A stretch of 40,628 nt of DNA from JACDAN01 sp035711385 (GTDB lineage: Bacteria > Actinomycetota > Thermoleophilia > Gaiellales > Gaiellaceae): the NCBI GenBank assembly GCA_035711385.1, contig DASTCG010000096.1, positions 1 through 40,628 on the forward strand, in the 5' to 3' direction. Under the pieces are notes generated by a model, which had not been told where the DNA came from, did no database searches, and saw only the letters and a program-made list of their open reading frames with translations. The position numbers and the translations under genes were made by a program. Numbering within the stretch: position 1 is the first letter of the stretch; every line of letters begins with the position of its first letter. Of this stretch, positions 23,991 through 31,049 are shown piece after piece.

Positions 23991-24259
23991 TCACGATCCG
24001 CATCCCCCCGACCCTGCGCACGGAGACCGAGGGCGAGGCGACGGTCGAGGCCAGCGGCGAGACCGTCCGCGACCTGCTCGACGACCTCACCGGCCGCTTC
24101 CCGGCGCTCCGAGAGCGCATCTATCCCGGGGGCGAGCTCGCGCGCTTCGTCAACGTCTACGTCGAGGGCGAGGACGTGCGGACCCGCGAGGGGCTCGAGA
24201 CGCCGGTCGCAGACAGCTCGACCGTGATTCTCCTACCGGCCATGGCCGGTGGTTGCTAA
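23987..24259 (+). CDS. cysO: CysO-type ubiquitin-like sulfur carrier with Gly-Gly-Cys terminus
   Basis: 90 aa beta-grasp protein of the ThiS/MoaD/CysO group that carries sulfide as a C-terminal thiocarboxylate for cysteine synthesis. It opens MITIRIPPTLR, and the ARFVNVYVEGEDVR segment closely resembles mycobacterial CysO (RFVNIYVNDEDVR). The C-terminus reads AMAGGC: the Gly-Gly normally exposed is followed by an encoded Cys (codon TGC at 24254, stop TAA). The ATG overlaps the adenylyltransferase stop, and the last 11 nt overlap cysM. The extra residue would have to be removed before adenylation, plausibly by the Mec protease two genes downstream. Confidence 0.93.
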   Translation: MITIRIPPTLRTETEGEATVEASGETVRDLLDDLTGRFPALRERIYPGGELARFVNVYVEGEDVRTREGLETPVADSSTVILLPAMAGGC

Positions 24260-25175
24260 GTCGGTCCTCGAGCTCGTCGGGAACACGCCGCTCGTCGAGC
24301 TGCAGCGCCTCTCCCCTCCGGGCGTTCGCCTCTATGCGAAGTTAGAGGGCCAGAACCCGACCGGGTCGATCAAGGATCGAATTGCGCTCGCGATGGTCGA
24401 AGCGGCGGAAGCCTCCGGCGAGCTCGAGCCGGGCCGCGAGCTGCTCGAGCCGACGAGCGGCAACACCGGAATCTCGCTCGCCATGGTCGCACGCGTGAAG
24501 AACTACTCGCTCACCTGCGTCATGCCCGAGAACGCAACGGAAGAGCGCAAACGGCTGCTCAAGCTGATGGGCGCGAATATCGTCCTCTCACCGGCCAGCG
24601 AGGGCACGAACGGCTCTGTGCACGCGGCACTCGATCTCGTCGAGCGCGAATCGCGGTACTTCATGCCCTTCCAGTACGCGAACGACGCCAATCCCCGCGC
24701 CCACTACGACGGGACGGGGGCCGAGATCGTGGAGGCGCTCGATCGGGTGGACGTCTTCGTGGCCGGCCTCGGCACCGGCGGGACGCTGATGGGCGCCGGG
24801 GCGCGGGTGCGCGAGGCTTTCCCGGACGCGGTTGTGGCAGCGGCCGAGCCGCTCCCCGGCGACCCGGTGATCGGGCTGCGCTCGCTCGATGATGGCTATG
24901 TCCCTCCGATCCTCGACGTCGCGAAGCTCGATCGGAAGCTCCTGGTAACGAATGCCGACTCGGTCGCGGGCGTCCGAGCGCTCCTCGACGAGGAGGCCAT
25001 CTTCGCGGGAATCTCCTCGGGCGCTGTCGTGCACGTCGCTCAGGAGCTCGGATCGGAGCTCGATGAGGGCGTCGTGGTCTGCGTCCTCGCCGACGGCGGC
25101 TGGAAGTACCTCTCGGCCTCGTTCTGGGCGGCCGAGGACGTTGAGGCGGCCATGGAGACGTCGATCTGGTGGTAG
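24249..25175 (+). CDS. cysM: O-phosphoserine sulfhydrylase (CysO-dependent cysteine synthase)
   Basis: 308 aa PLP enzyme that joins O-phosphoserine-derived aminoacrylate with the CysO thiocarboxylate to give CysO-Cys. The Schiff-base Lys is Lys42 in GSIKDR; the substrate loop is TSGNTG at 69-74; a GTGGT segment holds the PLP phosphate. Arg211 in IGLRSLDDG aligns with the Arg of mycobacterial CysM (ALRNMDEG) that selects O-phosphoserine, and the long C-terminal tail ending IWW resembles the flexible tail of that enzyme. The start is GTG 24249, inside cysO. Flanked by cysO and mec, so the pathway is complete. Confidence 0.94.
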   Translation: MVAKSVLELVGNTPLVELQRLSPPGVRLYAKLEGQNPTGSIKDRIALAMVEAAEASGELEPGRELLEPTSGNTGISLAMVARVKNYSLTCVMPENATEERKRLLKLMGANIVLSPASEGTNGSVHAALDLVERESRYFMPFQYANDANPRAHYDGTGAEIVEALDRVDVFVAGLGTGGTLMGAGARVREAFPDAVVAAAEPLPGDPVIGLRSLDDGYVPPILDVAKLDRKLLVTNADSVAGVRALLDEEAIFAGISSGAVVHVAQELGSELDEGVVVCVLADGGWKYLSASFWAAEDVEAAMETSIWW

Positions 25176-25546
25176 TCCCGGAGCCGATCCGGGCCGAGCT
25201 CCTCGCCCACGCACGCGAAGAGGCACCGAACGAGGCTTGTGGGCTGGTCGCCTTTCGGCACGGCGTGGCCGAGCGCTACCTGCCCGCCGACAATGCGCTG
25301 CAGAGCCCGTACCGCTTCGAGCTCCGGCCGCGCGATCCCACCGACTTCTTCCTCGAGGACGAGGGATACGAGCTCGCCGTCTTCCACTCGCACCCCGCGA
25401 GCGCGCCGCGGCCCTCACGGACGGACATCGCGAACATCGGCCTCTGGGAAGGCCGCCCGTACCTCATCCTCCGAGCAGACACGGCCGAGCTCGCGGGCTG
25501 GCGGATCGCGGACGGCCGCGTCGAACCGGTGGGAATCGATGGCTAA
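25169..25546 (+). CDS. mec: Mec-type JAMM/MPN+ metalloprotease (CysO-cysteine peptidase)
   Basis: 125 aa zinc protease that releases cysteine from CysO-Cys. The JAMM motif is complete: Glu22 in NEACGL and His73-x-His75-x7-Ser83-x2-Asp86. The size and the order cysO-cysM-mec match the known actinobacterial pathway, though the mycobacterial order is mec-cysO-cysM. It begins at GTG 25169, overlapping cysM by 7 nt, and ends inside the start of the next gene. By inference it also trims the encoded Cys from the CysO precursor. Confidence 0.93.
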   Translation: MVVPEPIRAELLAHAREEAPNEACGLVAFRHGVAERYLPADNALQSPYRFELRPRDPTDFFLEDEGYELAVFHSHPASAPRPSRTDIANIGLWEGRPYLILRADTAELAGWRIADGRVEPVGIDG

Positions 25547-26624
25547 GTCCGCCGCCGTCATCGGTGCCGGGATCTTCGGCGCCTCACTCGCGTACCGCCT
25601 CGCCCGTGACGGCTGGGAGGTCACGCTCTACGAGCGGCACGAGCCGGGCCACGAGCGGTCGGCGTCGGGCGACGAGTCCCGGCTGATCCGATACTCGCAC
25701 GGGGCGGAGTCCTGGTACACGCGCTCCGCGTGGCGGTCGCGCGAGCTCTGGCGCGAGCTCGAGGCCGAGAGCGGCGCCGAGCTCCTCGTCGGTTGCGGCG
25801 TCGCCTGGTTCGCGCGGTCCGAGGCCGGCTGGGAGGCGGAGAGCGAGCGCGTCCTCCACGCCGAGGGAGTCCCCGTCGAGCGCCTCGACCCCGTCGAGGG
25901 CGGCCGGCTCTTTCCCAGCTTCGACCCCGGCGATCTCTCCTTCATCGTCTGGGAGCCCGAGGCCGGCGTGCTCCGCGCGGAAACTGCGACCCGGGCGACG
26001 GCGGATGCGGCGCAGCGCGCCGGCGCCCGGCTCGTACACGAGACGGCGGAGCCGGGACGCGTCGAGGCCGACGCGGTCGTCTGGGCCTGCGGCGCCTGGC
26101 TCGCCTCCCTCTTCCCCGGCCTCGTCCCGCTGAGCGTGGCGAGACAGGACCTCGTCTATCTCGACGGCGGCGACGGCTGGAAGGCGCCGGGCGTGCCTGG
26201 GTGGGTCGACTACTACCGGGCGGTGTACGGCATGGGCGACGTCGGCGGCGGCGTGAAGATCGGCCCGGACGTCGAGGGGCCGCCGTTCGACCCCGAGAGG
26301 GGCGAGCAGGCCGACCCGGAGAACGAGCGGCGTGCCCGGGCCTACGTGGCCGAACGGTTCCCGGCGCTGGCGGACGCGCCGCTCGTCCGCATGAAGGTCT
26401 GCCCGTACTCGCTGACGCCGGACACGCACTTCATCGTCGCGCCGCACCCGGAGCTCGAGGGCAACTGGATCCTCGGCGGCGGCTCAGGCCACGGCTTCAA
26501 GCACGGCCCGGCGCTCGCCGAGTACGCGGCACGCGTGGTCTCAGGAGCCGAGGCGCCCGACGCGCGGTTCGGGCTCGGCCCGCGGACGGGCGGGCCGAGC
26601 CTCAGAACCGCAGGCGCTACTTGA
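25539..26624 (+). CDS. FAD-dependent amine oxidase, monomeric sarcosine oxidase-like
   Basis: 361 aa DAO-family flavoprotein. GAGIFGASLAYRLA is the N-terminal FAD motif. The segment with Cys288, KVCPYSLTPDTHFIV, matches the MSOX/MTOX region whose Cys binds FAD covalently, and GHGFKHGPALAE matches the C-terminal flavin contact. These features favour oxidation of N-methyl or secondary amines to give aldehyde and H2O2. ATG 25539 overlaps mec by 8 nt, so it is the fifth gene of the operon, though its connection with cysteine synthesis is unclear. The end overlaps the convergent cupredoxin gene by 8 nt. Confidence 0.9.
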   Translation: MAKSAAVIGAGIFGASLAYRLARDGWEVTLYERHEPGHERSASGDESRLIRYSHGAESWYTRSAWRSRELWRELEAESGAELLVGCGVAWFARSEAGWEAESERVLHAEGVPVERLDPVEGGRLFPSFDPGDLSFIVWEPEAGVLRAETATRATADAAQRAGARLVHETAEPGRVEADAVVWACGAWLASLFPGLVPLSVARQDLVYLDGGDGWKAPGVPGWVDYYRAVYGMGDVGGGVKIGPDVEGPPFDPERGEQADPENERRARAYVAERFPALADAPLVRMKVCPYSLTPDTHFIVAPHPELEGNWILGGGSGHGFKHGPALAEYAARVVSGAEAPDARFGLGPRTGGPSLRTAGAT

Positions 26625-26982
26625 CGGTGAAGAAGCCCCGCATGCCCATCTGGCGGTGGGGCTTGCAGTAGAACTCGTAGCGGCCCTTCTTACTGAGCTT
26701 CACCGTCGCCGACTTGGTGCCCTTGAACGCAACGCCGGTGATCTGCTTGGCCTTGAGGCCCGGCCCGACGATCCAGAAGTCGTGGGCCGACGACTTGTCA
26801 GAGACGGTGATCGTGTACGACCCCGGCTTGAGCGTCGTGACCTTCTTGCCGGCCTTCTTCAGGGTGACGGTGAAGCCCGGCCCGGTGGTGCCGGCGAGCC
26901 TGGTCGCCGACGTCCCTGCGGGAGCCGACAGCGGAACCGAGAGCGCCGCGACAGCGGCGAGAACGAGCAGTGTTTTCTTCAC
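26617..26982 (-). CDS. exported cupredoxin (plastocyanin-like) protein
   Basis: 121 aa with a Sec signal peptide (to about residue 22). The type-1 copper ligands are recognisable: His67 in SSAHDFW, Cys106 and His109 in FYCKPHRQ, and a Met at 112 or 114. The Lys-rich surface suggests an acidic partner. It probably transfers electrons outside the membrane. It starts at GTG 26982, with AAGGAAG a few nt upstream; this is a leader-type start unlike many here. The 3' end overlaps the amine oxidase gene convergently. There is a 70-bp gap upstream, in which I see no clear promoter. Confidence 0.88.
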   Translation of the reverse strand: MKKTLLVLAAVAALSVPLSAPAGTSATRLAGTTGPGFTVTLKKAGKKVTTLKPGSYTITVSDKSSAHDFWIVGPGLKAKQITGVAFKGTKSATVKLSKKGRYEFYCKPHRQMGMRGFFTVK

Positions 26983-27052
26983 GTGTCTTCCTTCCCTTGG
27001 ACTGCGCTTCTGAGTTCTACGTGTTGGACGCGCGGTCCGGATGGTTCGACAG

Positions 27053-27802
27053 TCAGTCCGGCGCGGACGGCGGTGGCGGCTCGGACGGCGGTGGCGGCTC
27101 GGCCGGTGGAGGCGGTTCGGCTGCCGGCTGAGCGGCAGCTTGCTCCTTCGCCGCGCGAAGCCGGAAGTAAAGGAGGGTCCAGGCCAGGGCGATGAACGGC
27201 GTCGTGATCGTGCCGCTGACGACGTTCGAGAGGAAGCTGCGGAGCCAGCCGGCGACGGGGATCAGGAGGATGCTGAGCACGATGTTGAAGCCGATCACGA
27301 TCAGGATCGTGAGCAGGATCACGCCGAAGACGCTCCAGCCGTATCCCCGGACGAGCTCACGGCTCCGGCTGAAGGCGGTCCCCGCAGACGTCTGCTCGAG
27401 CACGATCACCGGGATGATTAGCACCCACCAGGTCAGCAGGACGAGGCCCGGGACGATCAAGAGGATCAGGCCGATGCCGATTCCAAGCCCTGCGAGCAGT
27501 CCGGCGACGACGATCGAACCCAGCTGGGGACGGACTCGATTGAAGGTCTGGCCGAGTGTGAGGTCGGCGCGGCCGTCACGGATGTCGTTCACCGCCTCCG
27601 TCAGGGCGCCCTGCACCCAGAAGAGGCCGACGACCGAGACGACGATCCCGATCACCACGCCGAGCCAGGTCAGCGCGGCGACGAGGAGCAGATTCGCGAG
27701 CGCGACGATCAGGTAGACGACGAACGCGATCGCGAGGAGGTGGCGCCAGTGCGCCTTGTAGTGCTTCCACGCCTCGCCGAGGACGCCCTGCGTCGGATTC
27801 AC
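27053..27802 (-). CDS. integral membrane protein with Pro-rich cytoplasmic tail
   Basis: 249 aa with about six hydrophobic segments, in pairs resembling the glycerophosphodiester phosphodiesterase membrane-domain/DUF7847 type: WRHLLAIAFVVYLIVALAN, WLGVVIGIVVSVVGLFW, then two segments rich in Ile/Leu, then a further pair. An amphipathic QTFNRVRPQLG stretch lies between them. The C-terminal ~30 residues are Pro-rich repeats (AEPPPP, SEPPPP), encoded by three 18-bp tandem repeats. It begins at GTG 27802, 6 nt after a -10-like box. Function unknown; no transporter or enzyme motif is seen. Confidence 0.82.
   Translation of the reverse strand: MNPTQGVLGEAWKHYKAHWRHLLAIAFVVYLIVALANLLLVAALTWLGVVIGIVVSVVGLFWVQGALTEAVNDIRDGRADLTLGQTFNRVRPQLGSIVVAGLLAGLGIGIGLILLIVPGLVLLTWWVLIIPVIVLEQTSAGTAFSRSRELVRGYGWSVFGVILLTILIVIGFNIVLSILLIPVAGWLRSFLSNVVSGTITTPFIALAWTLLYFRLRAAKEQAAAQPAAEPPPPAEPPPPSEPPPPSAPD
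27064..27117 (-). repeat. three 18-bp tandem repeats coding for Pro-rich units
   Basis: Units 27064-27081 and 27082-27099 are identical; 27100-27117 is diverged by several bases. They encode EPPPPS/EPPPPA steps at the C-terminus of the membrane protein and are a likely site of length variation. Confidence 0.7.
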
Positions 27803-27808
27803 GGGGCG

Positions 27809-27814
27809 ACCCTA
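27809..27814 (-). promoter_or_regulatory. -10-like box TAGGGT for the membrane-protein gene
   Basis: TAGGGT is 6 nt before GTG 27802, in the 16-bp gap after the receiver gene. Confidence 0.4.
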
Positions 27815-27818
27815 ACGG

Positions 27819-28226
27819 TCAGCGTCGGGCGGCGTCGCGGATGGCGGCCACGATGTCGTCGAGCTCCTCGTCCTTCGTGAGGCAGGCGACCGCGCCTGCA
27901 TCGGCGAGCGCCTGCAGCTCGCGGACGTTCGCCGAGGCCGTCAGACAGACGACGGCGACGTCCGGGCAGGCACGCCGCAGGGCGGCCGTGGCCTGGACGC
28001 CGTCGAGGCCCGGCAGGCGGTAGTCCATGACGACGACGTCCGGGTCGTGGTCGTGGCAGAGCTGCACGACGTCGTTGCCGTTCTCGACCGCGGCGACGAC
28101 CTCAACGTCGGGCCGCATCCCGAGCAGCATCTCGAGCGCTTCGCGAAAGACCCGGTTGTCCTCGACGAGCGCGACCCGTACGGGACGGGTCAGAGCGCTT
28201 TTTCGACCTTCCCGGCCTTCAGGCAC
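27819..28226 (-). CDS. single-domain response regulator (receiver only)
   Basis: About 135 aa if started at GTG 28226, or ~124 aa of domain proper from about 28187, where no standard start codon exists. The receiver signature is complete: acidic pair Glu22/Asp23, phospho-acceptor Asp68 in VVVMDYRLPGLDG, Thr96 in CLTASAN and Lys118 in CLTKDEE. There is no output domain, so it probably acts by binding a partner or as part of a phosphorelay. It overlaps the 3' end of rpmB by 37 nt in another frame. No histidine kinase is in the window. Third-position G/C bias supports translation, but the start is uncertain. Confidence 0.8.
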   Translation of the reverse strand: MPEGREGRKSALTRPVRVALVEDNRVFREALEMLLGMRPDVEVVAAVENGNDVVQLCHDHDPDVVVMDYRLPGLDGVQATAALRRACPDVAVVCLTASANVRELQALADAGAVACLTKDEELDDIVAAIRDAARR

Positions 28227-28381
28227 CGGGTGCAGACGTACGCGCGGGTCGGCTTGCCCTTGAGCAGGATCCGGACGCGCTGCAGGTTCGGCTCGAAGCG
28301 CCGCTTGGTGGCCACCATGGAATGGCTCCGGTTGTGGCCGAAGCCGGGCTTCTTCCCGCAGATCGCGCAGACCCTGGACAT
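28190..28381 (-). CDS. rpmB: 50S ribosomal protein L28, zinc-binding form
   Basis: 63 aa. It opens with MSRVCAICGKKPGFGHNRSHS, then TKRRFEPN and the RVRILLKGK segment typical of L28. Cys5/Cys8 and Cys50/Cys53 form the two CxxC pairs of the zinc-containing (C+) form, a form expressed when zinc is sufficient. ATG 28381 has a -10-like box 9 nt upstream. It is downstream of ribH and upstream of the receiver gene. Confidence 0.96.
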   Translation of the reverse strand: MSRVCAICGKKPGFGHNRSHSMVATKRRFEPNLQRVRILLKGKPTRAYVCTRCLKAGKVEKAL

Positions 28382-28390
28382 CGGCGGCGC

Positions 28391-28396
28391 ATGCTA
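28391..28396 (-). promoter_or_regulatory. -10-like box TAGCAT for rpmB
   Basis: TAGCAT is 9 nt before ATG 28381 and lies between ribH and rpmB, suggesting L28 has its own message. Confidence 0.4.
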
Positions 28397-28407
28397 GCGA
28401 ACCGCCG

Positions 28408-29007
28408 CTATTTCGCGGCAGCCCGCAGCTGTTGGAAGACGTCCGCCATCTCCAGCGCGCCCCGGACGATCTCCCCGGCGCGGTCGATCCGCGCTTCGGC
28501 CTGCTCGACCGTCTCGGTCGTGAGGACGCCGAAGGCGACCGGGACGCCCGTCTCGATCGCCGCGAGCTGGAGTCCACTCGCCGCCTCCCCGGCGACGAAG
28601 TCGAAGTGGGGCGTCTCGCCGCGGATGACACAGCCGAGCGCGACGATGCAGGCGTAGCGCCTCGTCTTCGCGAGCGCTATCGCGGCGAGCGGCAGCTCGA
28701 AGGCGCCCGGCACCGGCACGATCGTCACGGACTCTCGCGGGACCTTCGCGGCCTCGAGCTCGTCGAGCGCGCGCTCGAGGAGCCGGCCCGTGATCTCGCC
28801 GTTGAACTTGGAGACCACGATCCCCACCGCGCGGCCGTCGCCGTCGGACGAGCCGTTGACGACCTCGTAGCCCTCGGGCACGGCGAACGCGCCCGACGCG
28901 TGCTCGACCTGCGGCTCCTCGTCGGCCGTCCGAAGCTGCGCGATCTCCGGATCTTCGTAGCGCTCCGGGCGGACGTCCTCCTCCCGGTCCTCGAGTCGGT
29001 CGGTCAC
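28408..29007 (-). CDS. ribH: 6,7-dimethyl-8-ribityllumazine synthase with N-terminal extension
   Basis: 199 aa. It condenses 5-amino-6-ribitylaminouracil with 3,4-dihydroxybutanone phosphate. The core from about residue 60 shows IVVSKFNGEITGRLL, VPGAFELPLAA, ALGCVIRGETPHFDFV and the VLTTETVEQAEAR region, as in pentamer-forming lumazine synthases. About 55 acidic and charged residues precede the core. Their codons keep the G/C bias, so they look translated; internal GTG codons exist as alternative starts. GTG 29007 overlaps the ribBA stop (GTGA). Confidence 0.95.
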   Translation of the reverse strand: MTDRLEDREEDVRPERYEDPEIAQLRTADEEPQVEHASGAFAVPEGYEVVNGSSDGDGRAVGIVVSKFNGEITGRLLERALDELEAAKVPRESVTIVPVPGAFELPLAAIALAKTRRYACIVALGCVIRGETPHFDFVAGEAASGLQLAAIETGVPVAFGVLTTETVEQAEARIDRAGEIVRGALEMADVFQQLRAAAK

Positions 29008-30248
29008 CCGTCGAACCGCAGATCCTGGTGGTGGAGGCGGTGCCCGAGGCGGTCCCGCTTCGTCTCGAGGTAGCGGCGATTCTCGTCGTTCGGCGTCGTC
29101 TCGATCGGAACCTGCTCGACGACGCTCAGCCCGAACCCCTCGAGGCCGGTGATCTTCTTCGGGTTGTTCGTGAGGATGCGGATCGTCGTCAGTCCGAGGT
29201 CGGCGAGAATCTGGTTCCCGATCCCCCAGTCTCTCGCATCCGCCGGAAAGCCGAGCTCGAGGTTGGCGTCGACCGTGTCGAGGCCGCCCTCCTGGAGCTC
29301 GTAGGCCCTGAGCTTGCTGAGGAGGCCGATGCCGCGGCCCTCCTGCGCCATGTAGAGCAGCACCCCGCGCTCCTCCTGCCCGATCCGCTGGAGCGCATGC
29401 TCGAGCTGTTCGCCGCAGTCGCAGCGGAGCGAATGGAAGACGTCACCGGTCAGACACTCCGAGTGGACGCGGACGAGCACGTCCTCGGCGCCGTCGACGT
29501 CGCCCTTGACGAGCGCGACGTGGGTCTTGCCCGTGAGCTTCTCGCGGAAGGCGACGGCGGTGAAGTCGCCGTGCGCGGTCGGAAGCCGGACGGTGACCGT
29601 CCGCTCGACGAGCTTTTCCGTGCGGCGCCGGTACTCGATCAGATCGGCGACGGTGATCAGCCTGACGTCGTGGCGCTCGCAGAAGTCGATCAGGTCGGGC
29701 ACGCGGGCCATCGTCCCGTCGTCGTTCATCACCTCGCAGACGACGCCCGCCGGGATCAGGCCGGCGAGCCGCGCGAGATCGACGGCAGCCTCGGTCTGGC
29801 CTGTGCGCTCGAGCACGCCGCCCGGCTTCGCGCGGAGCGGGAAGACATGACCCGGCTGGACGAGATCAGCGGGGCCCCGGTTCGGGTCGATCGCGGTCTG
29901 GATCGTGCGCGAGCGGTCGGCGGCCGAGATGCCCGTGGTCACCCCCTCGCGCGCCTCGATCGAGACGGTGAAGGCGGTCTGGAGCGGCGCCTCGTTGCGC
30001 TCCGCCATCTGGCGGAGGTGCAGCTCGTCGACCCGCTCTGGCGTCAGGCACAGGCAGATCAGGCCGCGCGCGTGCGTGGCCATGAAGTTGATCGCCTCGG
30101 GCGTCGCGAACTGCGCAGCGATCGTCAGGTCGCCTTCGTTCTCGCGGTCGGCGGCGTCGACGACGACCACGAACTTGCCTGCGCGGACGTCCTCGATCGC
30201 CTCCTCGATCGCCGAGAGCGACGTTTCCGTGGTCGCCATGGGCGCCAT
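29004..30248 (-). CDS. ribBA: bifunctional 3,4-dihydroxy-2-butanone-4-phosphate synthase / GTP cyclohydrolase II
   Basis: 414 aa from ATG 30248 (GTG 30263 and ATG 30239 are alternatives; none has a good ribosome site). The N-terminal DHBP synthase half shows DRENEGDL, ATHARGLICLCL and the HTGQTEA-type site as ERTGQTEAAVDL. The C-terminal GTP cyclohydrolase II half shows the Zn Cys motif CLTGDVFHSLRCDCGEQL and the GIGL segment. It supplies both early precursors of riboflavin. It is located between ribE and ribH, without an FMN riboswitch. Confidence 0.95.
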   Translation of the reverse strand: MAPMATTETSLSAIEEAIEDVRAGKFVVVVDAADRENEGDLTIAAQFATPEAINFMATHARGLICLCLTPERVDELHLRQMAERNEAPLQTAFTVSIEAREGVTTGISAADRSRTIQTAIDPNRGPADLVQPGHVFPLRAKPGGVLERTGQTEAAVDLARLAGLIPAGVVCEVMNDDGTMARVPDLIDFCERHDVRLITVADLIEYRRRTEKLVERTVTVRLPTAHGDFTAVAFREKLTGKTHVALVKGDVDGAEDVLVRVHSECLTGDVFHSLRCDCGEQLEHALQRIGQEERGVLLYMAQEGRGIGLLSKLRAYELQEGGLDTVDANLELGFPADARDWGIGNQILADLGLTTIRILTNNPKKITGLEGFGLSVVEQVPIETTPNDENRRYLETKRDRLGHRLHHQDLRFDG

Positions 30249-30269
30249 GGTATCGGGGTGCACTGTGGG

Positions 30270-30815
30270 TCAGCGGCGGCCGATCAGCCGCTCGACGTAC
30301 TTCGCGAGGATGTCGACCTCGAGGTTGACGCGGTCGCCCGGCCGGAGCGACCCGAGGGTCGTCACCTCGAGCGTGTGCGCGACGAGCGCGACAGTGAACG
30401 TCTCGTCGTCGATCGCCGCGATCGTCAGCGAGACCCCGTCGACGGCGATCGACCCCTTCTCGACGCAGTAGCGCAGGATCTCGGACGGCGCCTCGATCGT
30501 CAGGCGCTCGCCCTCGACTGTCCGGACGCCCCCGGTTCCGTCGACGTGGCCCTGAACGTAGTGTCCTCCGAGTGGCTCGCCGGCGGCCAGCGCCGGCTCG
30601 AGGTTCACCGCCTCGCCGAAGCCCTTCGTGCGGGCCAGCGTCTCCTCCATCACGTCGAACTCGAGCCGGCCGTTCGCGGCCGCGACGACGGTCAGGCAGA
30701 CGCCGTCGACGTTCACCGAGTCGCCGACGTCCGGGGCGAGCATCGACGCGACGACGAGCCGGCGGTCGCCCGAGGGAACCGTGCGTGCCCGCTCCCGAAC
30801 GATCCCCGTGAACAC
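30270..30815 (-). CDS. ribE: riboflavin synthase alpha subunit
   Basis: 181 aa that dismutates two molecules of dimethyl-ribityllumazine to riboflavin. Two lumazine-binding repeats are seen: MFTGIV with DSVNVDGVCLTV in the first and GHVDG, GSIAVDGVSLTI in the second. GTG 30815 is in the diagnostic MFTGIV position, with a -10-like box 6 nt upstream. It is 9 nt after the stop of the 74-aa hypothetical gene. Confidence 0.96.
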   Translation of the reverse strand: MFTGIVRERARTVPSGDRRLVVASMLAPDVGDSVNVDGVCLTVVAAANGRLEFDVMEETLARTKGFGEAVNLEPALAAGEPLGGHYVQGHVDGTGGVRTVEGERLTIEAPSEILRYCVEKGSIAVDGVSLTIAAIDDETFTVALVAHTLEVTTLGSLRPGDRVNLEVDILAKYVERLIGRR

Positions 30816-30821
30816 GGGGCC

Positions 30822-30827
30822 AGACTA
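30822..30827 (-). promoter_or_regulatory. -10-like box TAGTCT before ribE
   Basis: TAGTCT is 6 nt before GTG 30815, and its TAG is also the stop of the upstream small gene. Confidence 0.35.
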
Positions 30828-31049
30828 CTCGCCGAGTGCGATCGCCTCGATCGACTCGCGGACGAGAGGCTGAAGCTCTGGCCCGGAGACGTCCGGCCGC
30901 GCCAGCTCATCGCGCAGCTCGTCGATCAGCTGCCGGGACTCGGGGCCGAGCTCTCCCGGCTCCGCGACGGCCTTTCGGACCTCGTTCAGGTCGACGTGGC
31001 CGGCGAGCCAGTGCGACAGGGTCTGGACGAGGTCAGGGCTCGTGGACAT
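30825..31049 (-). CDS. 74-aa hypothetical protein between ribD and ribE
   Basis: Acidic, helical 74-residue protein: begins MSTSPDLVQTLSHWLAGHVD, contains ESRQLIDELRDEL, and ends RESIEAIALGE. There is no membrane segment and no Cys. ATG 31049 lies inside the end of ribD (17-nt overlap), and the stop is 9 nt before ribE. The G/C-biased third codon positions and the position in a riboflavin operon support a real gene. I do not recognise the family; the flanking genes suggest a role linked to riboflavin enzymes, which is inference only. Confidence 0.7.
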   Translation of the reverse strand: MSTSPDLVQTLSHWLAGHVDLNEVRKAVAEPGELGPESRQLIDELRDELARPDVSGPELQPLVRESIEAIALGE

